From Pseudomonadales bacterium (GTDB lineage Bacteria > Pseudomonadota > Gammaproteobacteria > Pseudomonadales > Azotimanducaceae): a stretch of 64,000 bases of DNA. Positions 9,276 to 20,826 of this stretch are shown one piece after another. How positions within the stretch are numbered: the first letter of the stretch is position 1; each line of letters begins with the position of its first letter. The position numbers and the translations under genes were made by a program. The notes under the pieces were generated by a model. The model saw only the letters and a list, made by a program, of their open reading frames with translations, had not been told where the DNA came from and did not search any database. The stretch spans positions 558,001 to 622,000 of the forward strand of contig JAHCAL010000002.1 of assembly GCA_019634925.1 (NCBI GenBank), in the 5' to 3' direction.

Positions 9276-10702
9276 GTATCAGGCCCGGCGGTCTCCGCCT
9301 GTGAAACGGATCGATCGTCGCCAAGACCGCCGATTCCGTACCGGCGCAGCTTCACATAGAGGCTTTGCCGGCTCAGACCCAGCATTTCGGCCGCCGCCGC
9401 CCGGTTGTCGCCCGTGAGCCGGAGCGCTGCTTCAATGCCCAGCCGCTCGATCACTTCGGTGGACTCCCGCACCACTTCCTTGAGCGGCAAAGTGCCCACC
9501 AGTTCGACCAGTTGATCGAGAGACCGCTTGCCGATCGGGAAACCCGCGGGCGCCTCGCCGGTGCGACGCACTACGCTGCGGATCACGAACCCGCAGCACA
9601 GCCCGCGGCCATCCGGCAGCGCGACACCCGACACCTCGACGTCGGTAGGCATCCCCTGGCGGGTGGCAATAGTCGCGGCAAACAGTCTTACCACACCACG
9701 CTGGCGCAGATTGGCGATCAGGACTTGCACATCCGAGGAACGCCGGCCGAGCCATGCGGATAGCGGTGCTCCGATCGCCTGCCCATCGCCCTCTAGTCCG
9801 GCCAGTTCCGAAAACGCGCTGTTATGCCACAGGACCTGGCCGGCCGAGTCGGTCACGACGACAGCATCCGGTCCCCGCATAACGAGCGCCCGCAAGCGCT
9901 CGAGATCAGGATCACGGGCGTCGTACGCTGCCGAAGCGTGAGGCCGTCGCAGCATGAAGACGGCGCCACTGTCACGCCCCAGGGTCACAACGGTCAACTG
10001 CCAGGACCGTTCGTTGACCTTCAGGCGCACCCCCTCGGCACTGGTTGCATGCCCGGACACCAGCGCCTGCCTCAGCACCTCCCGGACCCGCGCGACGTCC
10101 GATTTCCGAAATCGAGAGAGCACGCGAACGCGCGTAGGCGCATGCTCGAGGCCGAGTTCCTCATGCGCGGCTGGATTGGCCTCGATCACCCGCTGCGTGG
10201 CGAGATCGACCACCAGCACCGGATCGGGAGTCTGCTCGCACAGGAGCCTGAAGCGTACCTCTGCGTGGCGCGCCCGCTGGTAGCCCAGTGCCGCTTCTTC
10301 CTGCGCGGCGAGCAGCCGTTGCTGAAGCTCGGCGAACTCATCGAGATCACGGCCAAGCGCCAGATACCCCTCCGAGCCCGCCACACTGGTGACACAGTAG
10401 CGAACGAGGCGGACCGCCCGGTCGGTGACGACCGGATGATTCACCTCTCCCTCGGCGGGTTTCGACTCGCGCGCGGCTTCCTCCAGAAGTTCGCGAAGCC
10501 TCGGACGGCTCTCTTCCGTGACTGTCTCCAGCCAAGGACGCCCGATCCATTCCGGCTGCATCGTTCGCGCCAGTTTTGCATCGTTCACAACGACGTCCAG
10601 CACGATGCCGTCACCGTCCAGTAGCAGGACAATGTCTGCGGCTGCCCGCAACAGGGCGCCTGCGGAGCTGAGATCGATTGTGACCTCTATGGGTCCGCGC
10701 AC
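9260..10702 (-). CDS. ppsR: PpsR/CrtJ-type PAS-HTH transcriptional regulator
   Basis: PpsR/CrtJ proteins are redox- and light-responsive regulators, mainly repressors, of bacteriochlorophyll and carotenoid genes. The 480-residue product has at least two PAS-like regions (around 15-130 and 140-260) and a third near 270-390. The family-specific tail runs from LPLKEVVRESTEVIERL to the Fis-type helix-turn-helix SRQSLYVKLRRYG (to residue 456). Position 422, where CrtJ/PpsR carry a redox-active Cys (420/424) in the HTH domain, appears to be Gly (IERLGIEAAL). The GTG start follows a GGAG site and lies 3 bases after the miaB stop, so it is probably co-transcribed with miaB. No pigment gene is in the window. 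Confidence 0.85.
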   Translation of the reverse strand: MRGPIEVTIDLSSAGALLRAAADIVLLLDGDGIVLDVVVNDAKLARTMQPEWIGRPWLETVTEESRPRLRELLEEAARESKPAEGEVNHPVVTDRAVRLVRYCVTSVAGSEGYLALGRDLDEFAELQQRLLAAQEEAALGYQRARHAEVRFRLLCEQTPDPVLVVDLATQRVIEANPAAHEELGLEHAPTRVRVLSRFRKSDVARVREVLRQALVSGHATSAEGVRLKVNERSWQLTVVTLGRDSGAVFMLRRPHASAAYDARDPDLERLRALVMRGPDAVVVTDSAGQVLWHNSAFSELAGLEGDGQAIGAPLSAWLGRRSSDVQVLIANLRQRGVVRLFAATIATRQGMPTDVEVSGVALPDGRGLCCGFVIRSVVRRTGEAPAGFPIGKRSLDQLVELVGTLPLKEVVRESTEVIERLGIEAALRLTGDNRAAAAEMLGLSRQSLYVKLRRYGIGGLGDDRSVSQAETAGPDTVSPT

Positions 10703-10705
10703 CTG

Positions 10706-12079
10706 TCACTCCAGTCGTTGGCTCTGCTGCCGGGCATCGGACGCCGCCAGCAGCACGCCACGCAGGGAATTGCTGAACGCGGACTCGATCCGCACGTCGA
10801 CCATCCGGCCCACACAGTCGGGATCCCCGCGGAAATTGACCACGCGGTTGTTCTCCGTCCGTCCGGCGAGATCATCGCCGCCGCGCCGCGCAGCGCCCGT
10901 CACCAGGACGCGCTGGCGGGTACCGACCATCGCCGCCGCGATCGCATCGGCCTGTTCGCGCAGACGGGTCTGCAGGCGCGAGAGGCGCGCTTCCTTCACG
11001 GCGAGCGGCACGGGATCGGGCAGCGCCGCCGCCGGCGTGCCGGGCCGTGCGCTGTAGATGAAACTGAACGACACGTCGAAGCCGACGTCATCGATGAGCC
11101 GCATGGTGTCCTCGAAGTCCGCGTCGGTCTCCCCGGGGAACCCGACGATGAAGTCCGTCGAGAGGCTCAGGTGCGGGCGCACCGCGCGCAGCCGCGCGAT
11201 CTTCGCGCGATACTCGGCCGCCGTGTGGCCCCGCTTCATCAGCGCGAGGATCCGGTCCGAACCCGACTGCACCGGCAGGTGCAGGTGATCGACCAGCTGC
11301 GGCACCTCACGGTAGGCTTCGATCAGCGTGTCGGTGAACTCCACGGGATGCGAGGTGGTGAACCGGATCCGCTCGATGCCCTCGATCTCGGCGACGTAAT
11401 GGATGAGTTCGGCGAGGTCGGCATGATCGCCGTCGATCGCACCGCGGTAGGCGTTCACGTTCTGGCCGAGCAGGTTGACCTCGCGCACGCCCTGGCGCGC
11501 GAGCGCGACGATCTCGCGCATCACGTCGTCGACCGGACGGCTCACTTCGCGCCCGCGCGTGTAGGGTACGACACAGAACGTGCAGTACTTGCTGCAACCT
11601 TCCATGACCGACACGAACGCGCTGGCGCCCTCGGCACGCGGCTCGGGCAACCGGTCGAACTTCTCGATCTCGGGAAAGCTCACGTCCACGATGGGCACGC
11701 GCCGGGCCTCGCTCGCCGGCCGGCGCGCCGCATCGATCATCGCGGGCAGCCGGTGCAGCGTCTGCGGCCCGAACACCATGTCGACGAACGGCGCGCGGCG
11801 CTGAATGGCCGCACCTTCCTGGCTGGCCACGCAGCCGCCGACCCCGATCAACAGGTCCGGTTTATGCTCTTTCAGGCTCCGCCAGCGCCCGAGCTGGTGG
11901 AAGACCTTCTCCTGCGCCTTTTCCCGGATCGAACAGGTGTTGAGCAGGATCAGGTCCGCCTCCTCCGGCGCACCGACCAACTCGTAGTCGTGGCTGTCCC
12001 CGAGCAGCGCCGCCATCTTCGACGAGTCGTACTCGTTCATCTGGCAGCCGTGCGTCTTGATGAACAATTTCTTGCGCAA
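10706..12079 (-). CDS. miaB: tRNA-2-methylthio-N6-dimethylallyladenosine synthase
   Basis: MiaB is a radical-SAM enzyme that methylthiolates i6A37 in tRNAs. The N-terminal cluster cysteines lie in [19 protein letters not shown] and GGCVASQEG, the radical-SAM motif is CSKYCTFC, and a TRAM domain ends the protein. The TTG at 12079 is chosen because it gives [12 protein letters not shown], aligning with the E. coli start, for 457 residues. A frame open to an ATG at 12202 would begin inside the divergent DUF1820 gene and upstream of a perfect TATAAT at 12125-12130, so it is unlikely. This is the first gene of the minus-strand block. Confidence 0.95.
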   Translation of the reverse strand: MRKKLFIKTHGCQMNEYDSSKMAALLGDSHDYELVGAPEEADLILLNTCSIREKAQEKVFHQLGRWRSLKEHKPDLLIGVGGCVASQEGAAIQRRAPFVDMVFGPQTLHRLPAMIDAARRPASEARRVPIVDVSFPEIEKFDRLPEPRAEGASAFVSVMEGCSKYCTFCVVPYTRGREVSRPVDDVMREIVALARQGVREVNLLGQNVNAYRGAIDGDHADLAELIHYVAEIEGIERIRFTTSHPVEFTDTLIEAYREVPQLVDHLHLPVQSGSDRILALMKRGHTAAEYRAKIARLRAVRPHLSLSTDFIVGFPGETDADFEDTMRLIDDVGFDVSFSFIYSARPGTPAAALPDPVPLAVKEARLSRLQTRLREQADAIAAAMVGTRQRVLVTGAARRGGDDLAGRTENNRVVNFRGDPDCVGRMVDVRIESAFSNSLRGVLLAASDARQQSQRLE

Positions 12080-12124
12080 GGGGGCGTTTCCCAAGATAGT
12101 GGCGGCGCGCGATTTCGCGCGCGG

Positions 12125-12130
12125 ATTATA
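12125..12130 (-). promoter_or_regulatory. -10 element of the miaB promoter
   Basis: A perfect TATAAT hexamer reads on the minus strand in a local AT-rich patch between two GC-rich genes. It would place transcription start near 12118, leaving about 40 bases of leader before the TTG start of miaB. No convincing -35 hexamer is seen at 17 bases. Confidence 0.55.
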
Positions 12131-12152
12131 GTGGGTTGAAATTTCCCCATAT

Positions 12153-12169
12153 ACCTCCACATCGGAGGT
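12153..12169. promoter_or_regulatory. Small palindrome in the miaB / DUF1820 divergent region
   Basis: Perfect 6-base arms ACCTCC and GGAGGT flank a 5-base spacer. It lies between the miaB -10 element and the DUF1820 start, so it could be an operator or a hairpin in the DUF1820 leader. There is no further support. Confidence 0.3.
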
Positions 12170-12191
12170 TCGCATCAGCAGGTGATCCACA

Positions 12192-12527
12192 ATGTCCGAC
12201 AATCCCAGACAGATGTTCCGGGTGCTGTTCCTGAACCAGGGGCAGGTCTACGAGGTGTACGCCCGGGCGATCTTCCAGAGCGACCTGTACGGATTCGTGG
12301 AGATCGAGGACTACGTATTCGGGAGCCGCAGCCAGCTGGTGGTGGACCCCACCGAAGACCGCCTGCGCAACGAGTTCGAAGGCGTCCAGCGCAGCTTCAT
12401 CCCCATGCACGCGATCATCCGCATCGATGAGGTGGAGAAAGAAGGCATCGCCAAGATCACCGACAGCAAGGGCGGCAACGTGACGCCGTTCCCGCTCCCC
12501 ATGCCGGGCGACCGGAGCCGCACCTGA
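12192..12527 (+). CDS. DUF1820 family protein
   Basis: This 111-residue cytoplasmic protein belongs to a small family of unknown function found mainly in Gammaproteobacteria, often beside miaB as here. The recognisable core runs from [18 protein letters not shown] through VEIEDYVFG to [16 protein letters not shown]. It has no signal peptide or membrane segment. The ATG follows AGGTG at a spacing of 8. Its stop overlaps the proposed CTG start of the downstream acyl-CoA synthetase. No biochemical role is known to me. Confidence 0.88.
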   Translation: MSDNPRQMFRVLFLNQGQVYEVYARAIFQSDLYGFVEIEDYVFGSRSQLVVDPTEDRLRNEFEGVQRSFIPMHAIIRIDEVEKEGIAKITDSKGGNVTPFPLPMPGDRSRT

Positions 12528-14116
12528 CGTCGCCACCCCACGGTTTCCAGACGCCGAGCCCCGGAGGGCAGACCGTCGGCAGCGACCAGCCAGCCCTCGC
12601 ACAGGGCCCCTGGGCGGGTCTGCTCCATTGGGCGGAGCGGTTCCCGGACAAGCCGGCGATCGTATTCGACGGGCAGCGCATCGACTACGCCGACCTCGCC
12701 ACCGCCGCCATGCGCGGCGCGCAGTTGCTGCGTCGGCTCGGGCTCAGGACCGGCGACGGCATCGCGGTCCTCACGGAAAACCATCCGGACACGCTGGCGG
12801 TATTCTGGGCCGCCCAGCACACCGGCCTCGCCTATACGGCCATCAGCGTGCAGTTCCAGCGCGACGAGGTGCAGTACATCCTCGCCGACTGCGAGGCGAA
12901 GCTGCTGGTGGCGAGCGCGACGCAGCACGACAAGGCGGCCGGCTCGCCGCAGGCCATCCGGCTCGACATCGCCGACTGGCGCACGCTGATCGCGGCCGAA
13001 CCCGCGAGCCTGCCCGAGGACGCCGCGGAAGGCGCCGAGATGCTCTACTCCTCCGGCACCACCGGCCGCCCGAAAGGCGTCCGGGTCGCACGGCCCGGCG
13101 CGCCGCTCGGTACCGTATCGGAGCTGTTCCGGCGGCGGGTCGCCCTGCACGGCATCTCGGCGGATACCGTGTACCTGTCGACCGCGCCGCTCTATCACTC
13201 GGCCCCGCTGCGCTACAACGCGATGGTGCACCGCTGCGGCGGCACCAGCGTCGTCATGCCCCGGTTCGACGCGGAGCAGAGCCTGGCGCTGATCGAGGCG
13301 CACCGGGTCACCCACAGCCAGTGGGTGCCGACCATGTTCGTGCGCCTGTTGCGACTGCCCAAGGAGACCCGCGCGCGCTACGACCTGTCTAGCCACCGGT
13401 TCGCCGTGCATGCGGCGGCACCCTGTCCGGTGGACGTCAAGCGCCGGATGCTCGAATGGTGGGGGCCGATCATTTACGAGTACTACTCCGGCACCGAGGG
13501 CAACGGCCAGACGGCCATCTCACCCGAAGAGTGGCTCTCGCATCCCGGCTCGGTGGGACGGCCCGTGCTCGGCGCGGTGCACATCGTCGACGACACCGGG
13601 CGCGAGCTGCCAGCCGGCACGACCGGGACGGTGTATTTCTCCGGCGGGCCCCGCTTCGAATACTTCAAGGATCCCGAGAAAACCGCCGCCGCCTACAACG
13701 ACCGCGGCTGGTCGACGCTCGGCGACATCGGCCACGTCGACGTCGACGGTTACCTGTATCTCACCGATCGCGCGTCGCACATGATCATCTCGGGCGGCGT
13801 GAACGTGTACCCGCGCGAGGTGGAGGACGTCCTGCTGACCCATCCGGCCGTCGCCGACGTCGCCGTATTCGGCATCCCGGACGCGGAATACGGCGAGGCG
13901 GTCAAGGCGGCCGTAGAGCTCGAGCGCGACGCGAACGGCGCGACACCCGCCGTCGATGCCGCAGAGTTGATCGCGTACTGCCGCGCGCGTCTCGCGCACC
14001 TGAAATGTCCGAAGAGCGTCGACTTCCACGCGGCGCTGCCGCGCCACCAGACCGGCAAGCTCTACAAGGACGCGCTGCGGCGCCCCTACTGGACCGGCGC
14101 GACCGGGCGTCAGTAG
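12524..14116 (+). CDS. Acyl-CoA synthetase (AMP-binding), proposed CTG start
   Basis: This adenylate-forming enzyme would activate a carboxylic acid to its CoA thioester. Motifs are SSGTTGRPKG (P-loop), YYSGTEGNG, GDIGHVDVDGYLYLTDR, SGGVNVYPREVE and the C-terminal lysine in HQTGKLYKD. The first in-frame ATG (12710) would cut away conserved residues such as LLHWAERFPDKPAI, and there is no ATG, GTG or TTG upstream. A CTG at 12524 overlaps the DUF1820 stop (CTGA), has GGAG 7 bases ahead and gives 530 residues, the usual class length. This start is inference. The 3' end overlaps the convergent alpha-hydroxy-acid oxidase gene by 7 bases. The substrate is unknown; steroid, fatty or aryl acids are all possible. 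Confidence 0.85.
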   Translation: MTSPPHGFQTPSPGGQTVGSDQPALAQGPWAGLLHWAERFPDKPAIVFDGQRIDYADLATAAMRGAQLLRRLGLRTGDGIAVLTENHPDTLAVFWAAQHTGLAYTAISVQFQRDEVQYILADCEAKLLVASATQHDKAAGSPQAIRLDIADWRTLIAAEPASLPEDAAEGAEMLYSSGTTGRPKGVRVARPGAPLGTVSELFRRRVALHGISADTVYLSTAPLYHSAPLRYNAMVHRCGGTSVVMPRFDAEQSLALIEAHRVTHSQWVPTMFVRLLRLPKETRARYDLSSHRFAVHAAAPCPVDVKRRMLEWWGPIIYEYYSGTEGNGQTAISPEEWLSHPGSVGRPVLGAVHIVDDTGRELPAGTTGTVYFSGGPRFEYFKDPEKTAAAYNDRGWSTLGDIGHVDVDGYLYLTDRASHMIISGGVNVYPREVEDVLLTHPAVADVAVFGIPDAEYGEAVKAAVELERDANGATPAVDAAELIAYCRARLAHLKCPKSVDFHAALPRHQTGKLYKDALRRPYWTGATGRQ

Positions 14117-15180
14117 TCCTCGGCCAGGAGCGGGAACGCGCTCAGCACACCCGCCGGGGCCATCGCCACGCTGCGCTCGAGCAGGGCTGGGCCGAGGGCG
14201 TCGAGGCGCGCGACACCGAGCAGGGCCATGGTGGTCCGGATCTCGTGCTCGAGGATCTCGAGCGCCCGCACCAGCGCGGGCGCGCCGCCCGCCGCCATGG
14301 CGAGACCTTCGAACCGGCCGAGCCCTACCGCGGTCGCGCCGAGACACAACGCCTTCACCACGTCCGCCCCGCGCAGGAACCCGCCGTCGACCAGGACCGG
14401 CACACGCCCATCCACGGCTTCCACCACCTCCGGCAGCACGTCGATGCAGGCCCGCGTGTGATCGAGCTGCCGGCCGCCGTGATTCGAGACGTAGACCAGG
14501 TCGACTCCGGCCTCCACGCAGCGCGCTGCGTCGGCCGCGACGCCCACCCCTTTCACCACCAGCGGGACGGCGAAGGTCTCCTTGACGTGCGCCACCGTGT
14601 CCCAGGTCATGCGCGCCTGGTGGCCGAAGTCGGACACGCCGGCCTGGCTGCCCGACGGCGGTACGAAACGCTTGAGGATGTCGCGTTCGCGGCGCGAGTA
14701 GGTCTGGGTGTCGGCGGTCAGGCAGAGCGCCGTGTAGCCGGCCTCGAGCGCCTGTGCGATCACGTCGTCCATCCAGGCCTGGTCACCGGTCAGGTAGAGC
14801 TGGTAGATCCTGGGCCCCGGCACGGCCTGCGCGACCGCCGCGAAATCCGGCTGGCAGGCCGAACTCAGGATCTGCAGCACGCCGAAGTCACGGGCCGCTT
14901 CGGCCGCGCCACGCCCGCCGGCCGCGTCGAACACCTGCAGCGAGCCGATCGGCGCGAGCACCACCGGAATGCGCAGCCGGCAGCCGAGCAGTTCGGTCGT
15001 GGCATCGACCGCGCTGACGTCGTTCAGGATCCGCGGCCGGAACAGCCAGCCGTCGAGCCCGAACCGGTTGCGCCGCAGCGCCGATTCGGTATCGGCACCG
15101 CCGATCAGGTAGTCCCAGTGATCCGCGCCGAGCGTCTCCCGCGCGCGCTTGACCATCTGGTGCAGCGTGACAAACTTCAA
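14110..15180 (-). CDS. FMN-dependent alpha-hydroxy-acid oxidase/dehydrogenase
   Basis: This member of the lactate/glycolate/mandelate oxidase family would oxidise an L-2-hydroxy acid to the 2-oxo acid. FMN-barrel motifs include PVVLAPIGS, LPLVVKGV-type VPLVVKGVGV, the catalytic histidine in SNHGGRQLD and LVDGGFLRGADVVKAL. The TTG at 15180 is preferred: it gives MKFVTLHQ, the usual family start, and follows GGGAGA. The alternative ATG at 15207 would share three of four bases (CATG) with the start of the divergent lyase gene. The length is 356 residues. Its neighbours suggest a role in lipid or hydroxy-fatty-acid breakdown. Confidence 0.87.
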   Translation of the reverse strand: MKFVTLHQMVKRARETLGADHWDYLIGGADTESALRRNRFGLDGWLFRPRILNDVSAVDATTELLGCRLRIPVVLAPIGSLQVFDAAGGRGAAEAARDFGVLQILSSACQPDFAAVAQAVPGPRIYQLYLTGDQAWMDDVIAQALEAGYTALCLTADTQTYSRRERDILKRFVPPSGSQAGVSDFGHQARMTWDTVAHVKETFAVPLVVKGVGVAADAARCVEAGVDLVYVSNHGGRQLDHTRACIDVLPEVVEAVDGRVPVLVDGGFLRGADVVKALCLGATAVGLGRFEGLAMAAGGAPALVRALEILEHEIRTTMALLGVARLDALGPALLERSVAMAPAGVLSAFPLLAEDY

Positions 15181-15205
15181 GCCCGTCTCCCGGAAGTTCC
15201 CCGCC

Positions 15206-16483
15206 ATGAAACTACCGAAGCAACTAGCAAAGCAACTACCGAAGCAGGGCCGCCCTGTCGACGAGGTCATCGCAGCGCTGGAAGCGAAGCGCAGCGGCGA
15301 CGTGAAGTGGTCCGAAGGCCGCGCGTTCGGCATGGTCTACAACGGCGGGCCCGAGGTACACGCGGTCGCCGAGCGCGCGGCGCGCCTGTACCTCCACGAG
15401 AACGCACTCAATACCAAGGCGTTTCCCTCGCTCGGCGAGATCCAGTCCGAGGTCGTGGGCTGGACGGCGGGGCTGCTGAACGGCCCCGAATCGACCGCGG
15501 GATTCCTGACCAGCGGCGGCACCGAGTCGATCCTGTGCGGGGTCCTCGCGGCGCGTGAGCGCGGCCACCGCGAACGCGGCATCACGGCACCCGAGATGGT
15601 CCTCCCGGAAAGCGCGCACGCCGCGTTCCACAAGGCGGCCCACCTGTTCGGCATCCGCGTGCGCAAGACACCGGTGCGCGCCGACTGGACCGCCGACGTG
15701 GACGCGATGGCCGACTCGGTCAACGCCAACACCGTGCTGGTGGTGGGCTCGGCGCCCCAGTACCCGCAGGGTGTGATCGACCCGATCCCGGACATCGCGG
15801 CGGTCGCGGCGCGGGTCGGCGCCAACTGCCACGTCGACGCCTGCATGGGCGGATTCGTGCTGCCGTTCGCCGAACTGCTCGGCCGCCAGGTCCCACCGTG
15901 GGATTTCCGTGTCGAAGGCGTTCACTCGATTTCCGCCGACGTACACAAGCTCGGCTACGCGCCGAAAGGTGTGTCGGTCATCCTGCACCGCGACAAGCAC
16001 CTGCGCGCTTACCAGACCTTCGTCTTCGACGACTGGCTCGGCGGCTTCTACGCCTCGCCGAACCTGCAGGGAACCCGCTCCGGCCTGCCCATGGCCTGCG
16101 CCTGGGCCGTGATGCAGCACCTCGGCATCGACGGCTACCTGCGCCTGACCCAAGCGACCCTCGACAACGCCGACCGCATGCGCGCCGGCATCGCGGCGAT
16201 CGAGGGCATCCGCGTGCTCGGCGACGGCCGCTACCACCTGATCGCGATGGCCGCCGACCCGGCGGTCGAGCCTGCGGTCGACGTCTTCGCGCTCGGCGAC
16301 GCGCTCCTCGAACGCGGCTGGTTCCACGATCGCCAGGGACCGCCGGACTCGCTCCATTCCACGGTCAGCAACAGCAATACCGGCGTGATCGACCGGTACC
16401 TCGCGGACCTGGCCGAATGCGTCGCCCGCGTGCGCGGGCGGCGCGCGGACGACCGCTCCACCAATTACGCGACGCTCGAATAA
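15206..16483 (+). CDS. Sphingosine-1-phosphate-lyase-like PLP enzyme
   Basis: This group II PLP-dependent decarboxylase-fold protein most resembles sphingosine-1-phosphate lyases. Matching segments are FLTSGGTESILCGVLAA, the PLP lysine in SADVHKLGYAPKG, and GGFYASPNLQGTRSG, which corresponds to the eukaryotic GGxYASPTxxGSRPG segment. Glutamate or tyrosine decarboxylases are the main alternative. The product has 425 residues with no N-terminal membrane anchor. The ATG at 15206 follows GGAAG; an in-frame upstream ATG at 15149 lies inside the divergent gene. The first codons (KLPKQLAKQLPKQ) come from a short DNA repeat. If it is a true S1P lyase, the fatty aldehyde product could be oxidised and then activated by the nearby acyl-CoA synthetase. 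Confidence 0.8.
   Translation: MKLPKQLAKQLPKQGRPVDEVIAALEAKRSGDVKWSEGRAFGMVYNGGPEVHAVAERAARLYLHENALNTKAFPSLGEIQSEVVGWTAGLLNGPESTAGFLTSGGTESILCGVLAARERGHRERGITAPEMVLPESAHAAFHKAAHLFGIRVRKTPVRADWTADVDAMADSVNANTVLVVGSAPQYPQGVIDPIPDIAAVAARVGANCHVDACMGGFVLPFAELLGRQVPPWDFRVEGVHSISADVHKLGYAPKGVSVILHRDKHLRAYQTFVFDDWLGGFYASPNLQGTRSGLPMACAWAVMQHLGIDGYLRLTQATLDNADRMRAGIAAIEGIRVLGDGRYHLIAMAADPAVEPAVDVFALGDALLERGWFHDRQGPPDSLHSTVSNSNTGVIDRYLADLAECVARVRGRRADDRSTNYATLE
15210..15246 (+). repeat. Short direct repeat at the start of the lyase gene
   Basis: Two copies of AACTACCGAAGCA (15210-15222 and 15234-15246) lie 24 bases apart and are AT-richer than the surroundings. They encode the repetitive N-terminus KLPKQ-LAKQ-LPKQ and are a plausible site for slippage. 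Confidence 0.6.
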
Positions 16484-16525
16484 CGGTAAACTCCGGGCCT
16501 TTCGGGCGACTGGAGACGTCGGGCA

Positions 16526-17731
16526 ATGACGGCAATGGTGATCGTGGGCGGCGGACACGCGGCGGGCCAGGCCTGCGCAAGCCTGCGCCAGGAAGGCTAC
16601 CAGGGCGAGATCGTCGTCATCGGCGACGAATCGCACCTGCCCTACCAGCGCCCGCCGCTGTCCAAGCAGTACCTCTCCGGCGAGCACGGCGTGGAGAAGG
16701 TGCACCTGCGACCCGCCAAGTTCTACGCCGATCAGCGCATCACCCTGAAGCTCGGCGTGCGCGCCACCGCGATCGACACCGCCGCGCACACGGTCACGAC
16801 CGACGCCGGCGAGACCATCCCGTACACGAAGCTACTGCTCGCGACCGGCGGGCGCCCGCGCCGGCTCGGCATCCCCGGCAGCGACCTGGCCGGCATCCAC
16901 TACCTGCGCGGGATCGACGACGTCGACGGCATCCGTGCCGAGATGGCGCCGGGCAAGCGGCTCGTGATCGTCGGCGGCGGCTACGTGGGGCTCGAAGTGG
17001 CTTCGGTCGCCGTGACCGCGGGGCTCGAGGTCCACGTACTCGAGATGGAAAGCCGCATCCTGCAGCGGGTGACCACCCCCGCCATGTCCGCGTACTACCA
17101 TCAGCTGCACGCCTCGCGCGGCGTGCACGTGCACACCGGCACGGCCGTCACGGGATTCCGCGGTGCCGGGCGCGTCGAGGCCGTGCTCTGCGGCCCGACC
17201 GAATTCCCGGCCGATCTCGTGATCGTCGGCATCGGCATCATCCCGAACGTCGAGATCGCCGAGGCGGCGGGCATCGCCTGCGGCAACGGCATCGTGGTGG
17301 ACGACGGCTGCCGTACCTCCGCGCCGGACGTCTTCGCGGCTGGCGACTGCACCAACCATCCGAATCCGCTGCTCGGCCGGCGCCTGCGCCTCGAGTCCGT
17401 ACCGAACGCCATGGAACAGGCACGCGTCGCCGCGGCCAACATGTGCGGCGGCAGCAAGACCTACGCGAGCATTCCGTGGTTCTGGTCCGATCAGTACGAA
17501 CTCAAGCTGCAGATGGTGGGCTTCTCGTCCGACGGCGACAGCCAGGTGCTGCGCGGCGACATGGCGGCCAATCACTTCGCGATGTTCTACCTGAAGGACG
17601 GCGCCGTGGTCGCGGTGGACGCGGTCAACAGCCCCAAGGAGTTCATGATCTGCAAGCAGCTGATCGGCAAGCGGGTCGATCCGGCGGCGCTTGCCGATCC
17701 CGCGGTCGATCTGAAGAGCCTCGCGTCGTAG
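16526..17731 (+). CDS. NAD(P)H:ferredoxin reductase, FAD-dependent
   Basis: This is a putidaredoxin/rhodocoxin-reductase-type flavoprotein of 401 residues that would pass electrons from NAD(P)H to a ferredoxin serving a P450 or dioxygenase. The N-terminal FAD fold has VIVGGGHAAG, the family marker is LPYQRPPLSKQYL, the NAD(P) fold has LVIVGGGYVGLEVAS, and the second FAD motif reads VFAAGDCTNH. The C-terminal reductase domain is complete. It lies 42 bases after the lyase gene on the same strand. No ferredoxin is adjacent. The only P450 in the window is about 20 kb away, so a partnership is possible but unproven. Confidence 0.92.
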   Translation: MTAMVIVGGGHAAGQACASLRQEGYQGEIVVIGDESHLPYQRPPLSKQYLSGEHGVEKVHLRPAKFYADQRITLKLGVRATAIDTAAHTVTTDAGETIPYTKLLLATGGRPRRLGIPGSDLAGIHYLRGIDDVDGIRAEMAPGKRLVIVGGGYVGLEVASVAVTAGLEVHVLEMESRILQRVTTPAMSAYYHQLHASRGVHVHTGTAVTGFRGAGRVEAVLCGPTEFPADLVIVGIGIIPNVEIAEAAGIACGNGIVVDDGCRTSAPDVFAAGDCTNHPNPLLGRRLRLESVPNAMEQARVAAANMCGGSKTYASIPWFWSDQYELKLQMVGFSSDGDSQVLRGDMAANHFAMFYLKDGAVVAVDAVNSPKEFMICKQLIGKRVDPAALADPAVDLKSLAS

Positions 17732-17734
17732 CGC

Positions 17735-17768
17735 CTGCTCCCCGGGTGGATCGCCACCCGGGAAGCAG
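17735..17768. terminator. Bidirectional hairpin between convergent genes
   Basis: A 15-base stem with one mismatch and an ATCG loop lies between the ferredoxin reductase and TonB receptor stop codons, which face each other. There is no T-tract on either side, so it is a strong hairpin but not a classic intrinsic terminator. Confidence 0.6.
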
Positions 17769-17780
17769 ATCGGCTCGCGC

Positions 17781-20666
<2,886 letters not shown>

Positions 20667-20826
20667 CGCCCCGCCCTTTCGAACGAAACTCTCGCATGAG
20701 TATCCCCCCAAACATCCCAGACCACGCACAACGACGGTCCGCGAACGCGCCAAAAACGGACCCTCGAACCCTTGCTCACGTGGAACAGCCGGGATAGAAC
20801 GCGTTCAACCGCGACACTAGTGCAGC

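Noticed and set aside
12080-12202. N-terminal extension of miaB to an ATG at 12202
   Set aside because: It would start inside the divergent DUF1820 gene and upstream of a TATAAT, and adds residues absent from MiaB proteins; the TTG at 12079 fits homology.
12710-12712. ATG at 12710 as start of the acyl-CoA synthetase
   Set aside because: It would remove the conserved N-terminal segment of the adenylating domain, which is present in frame upstream.
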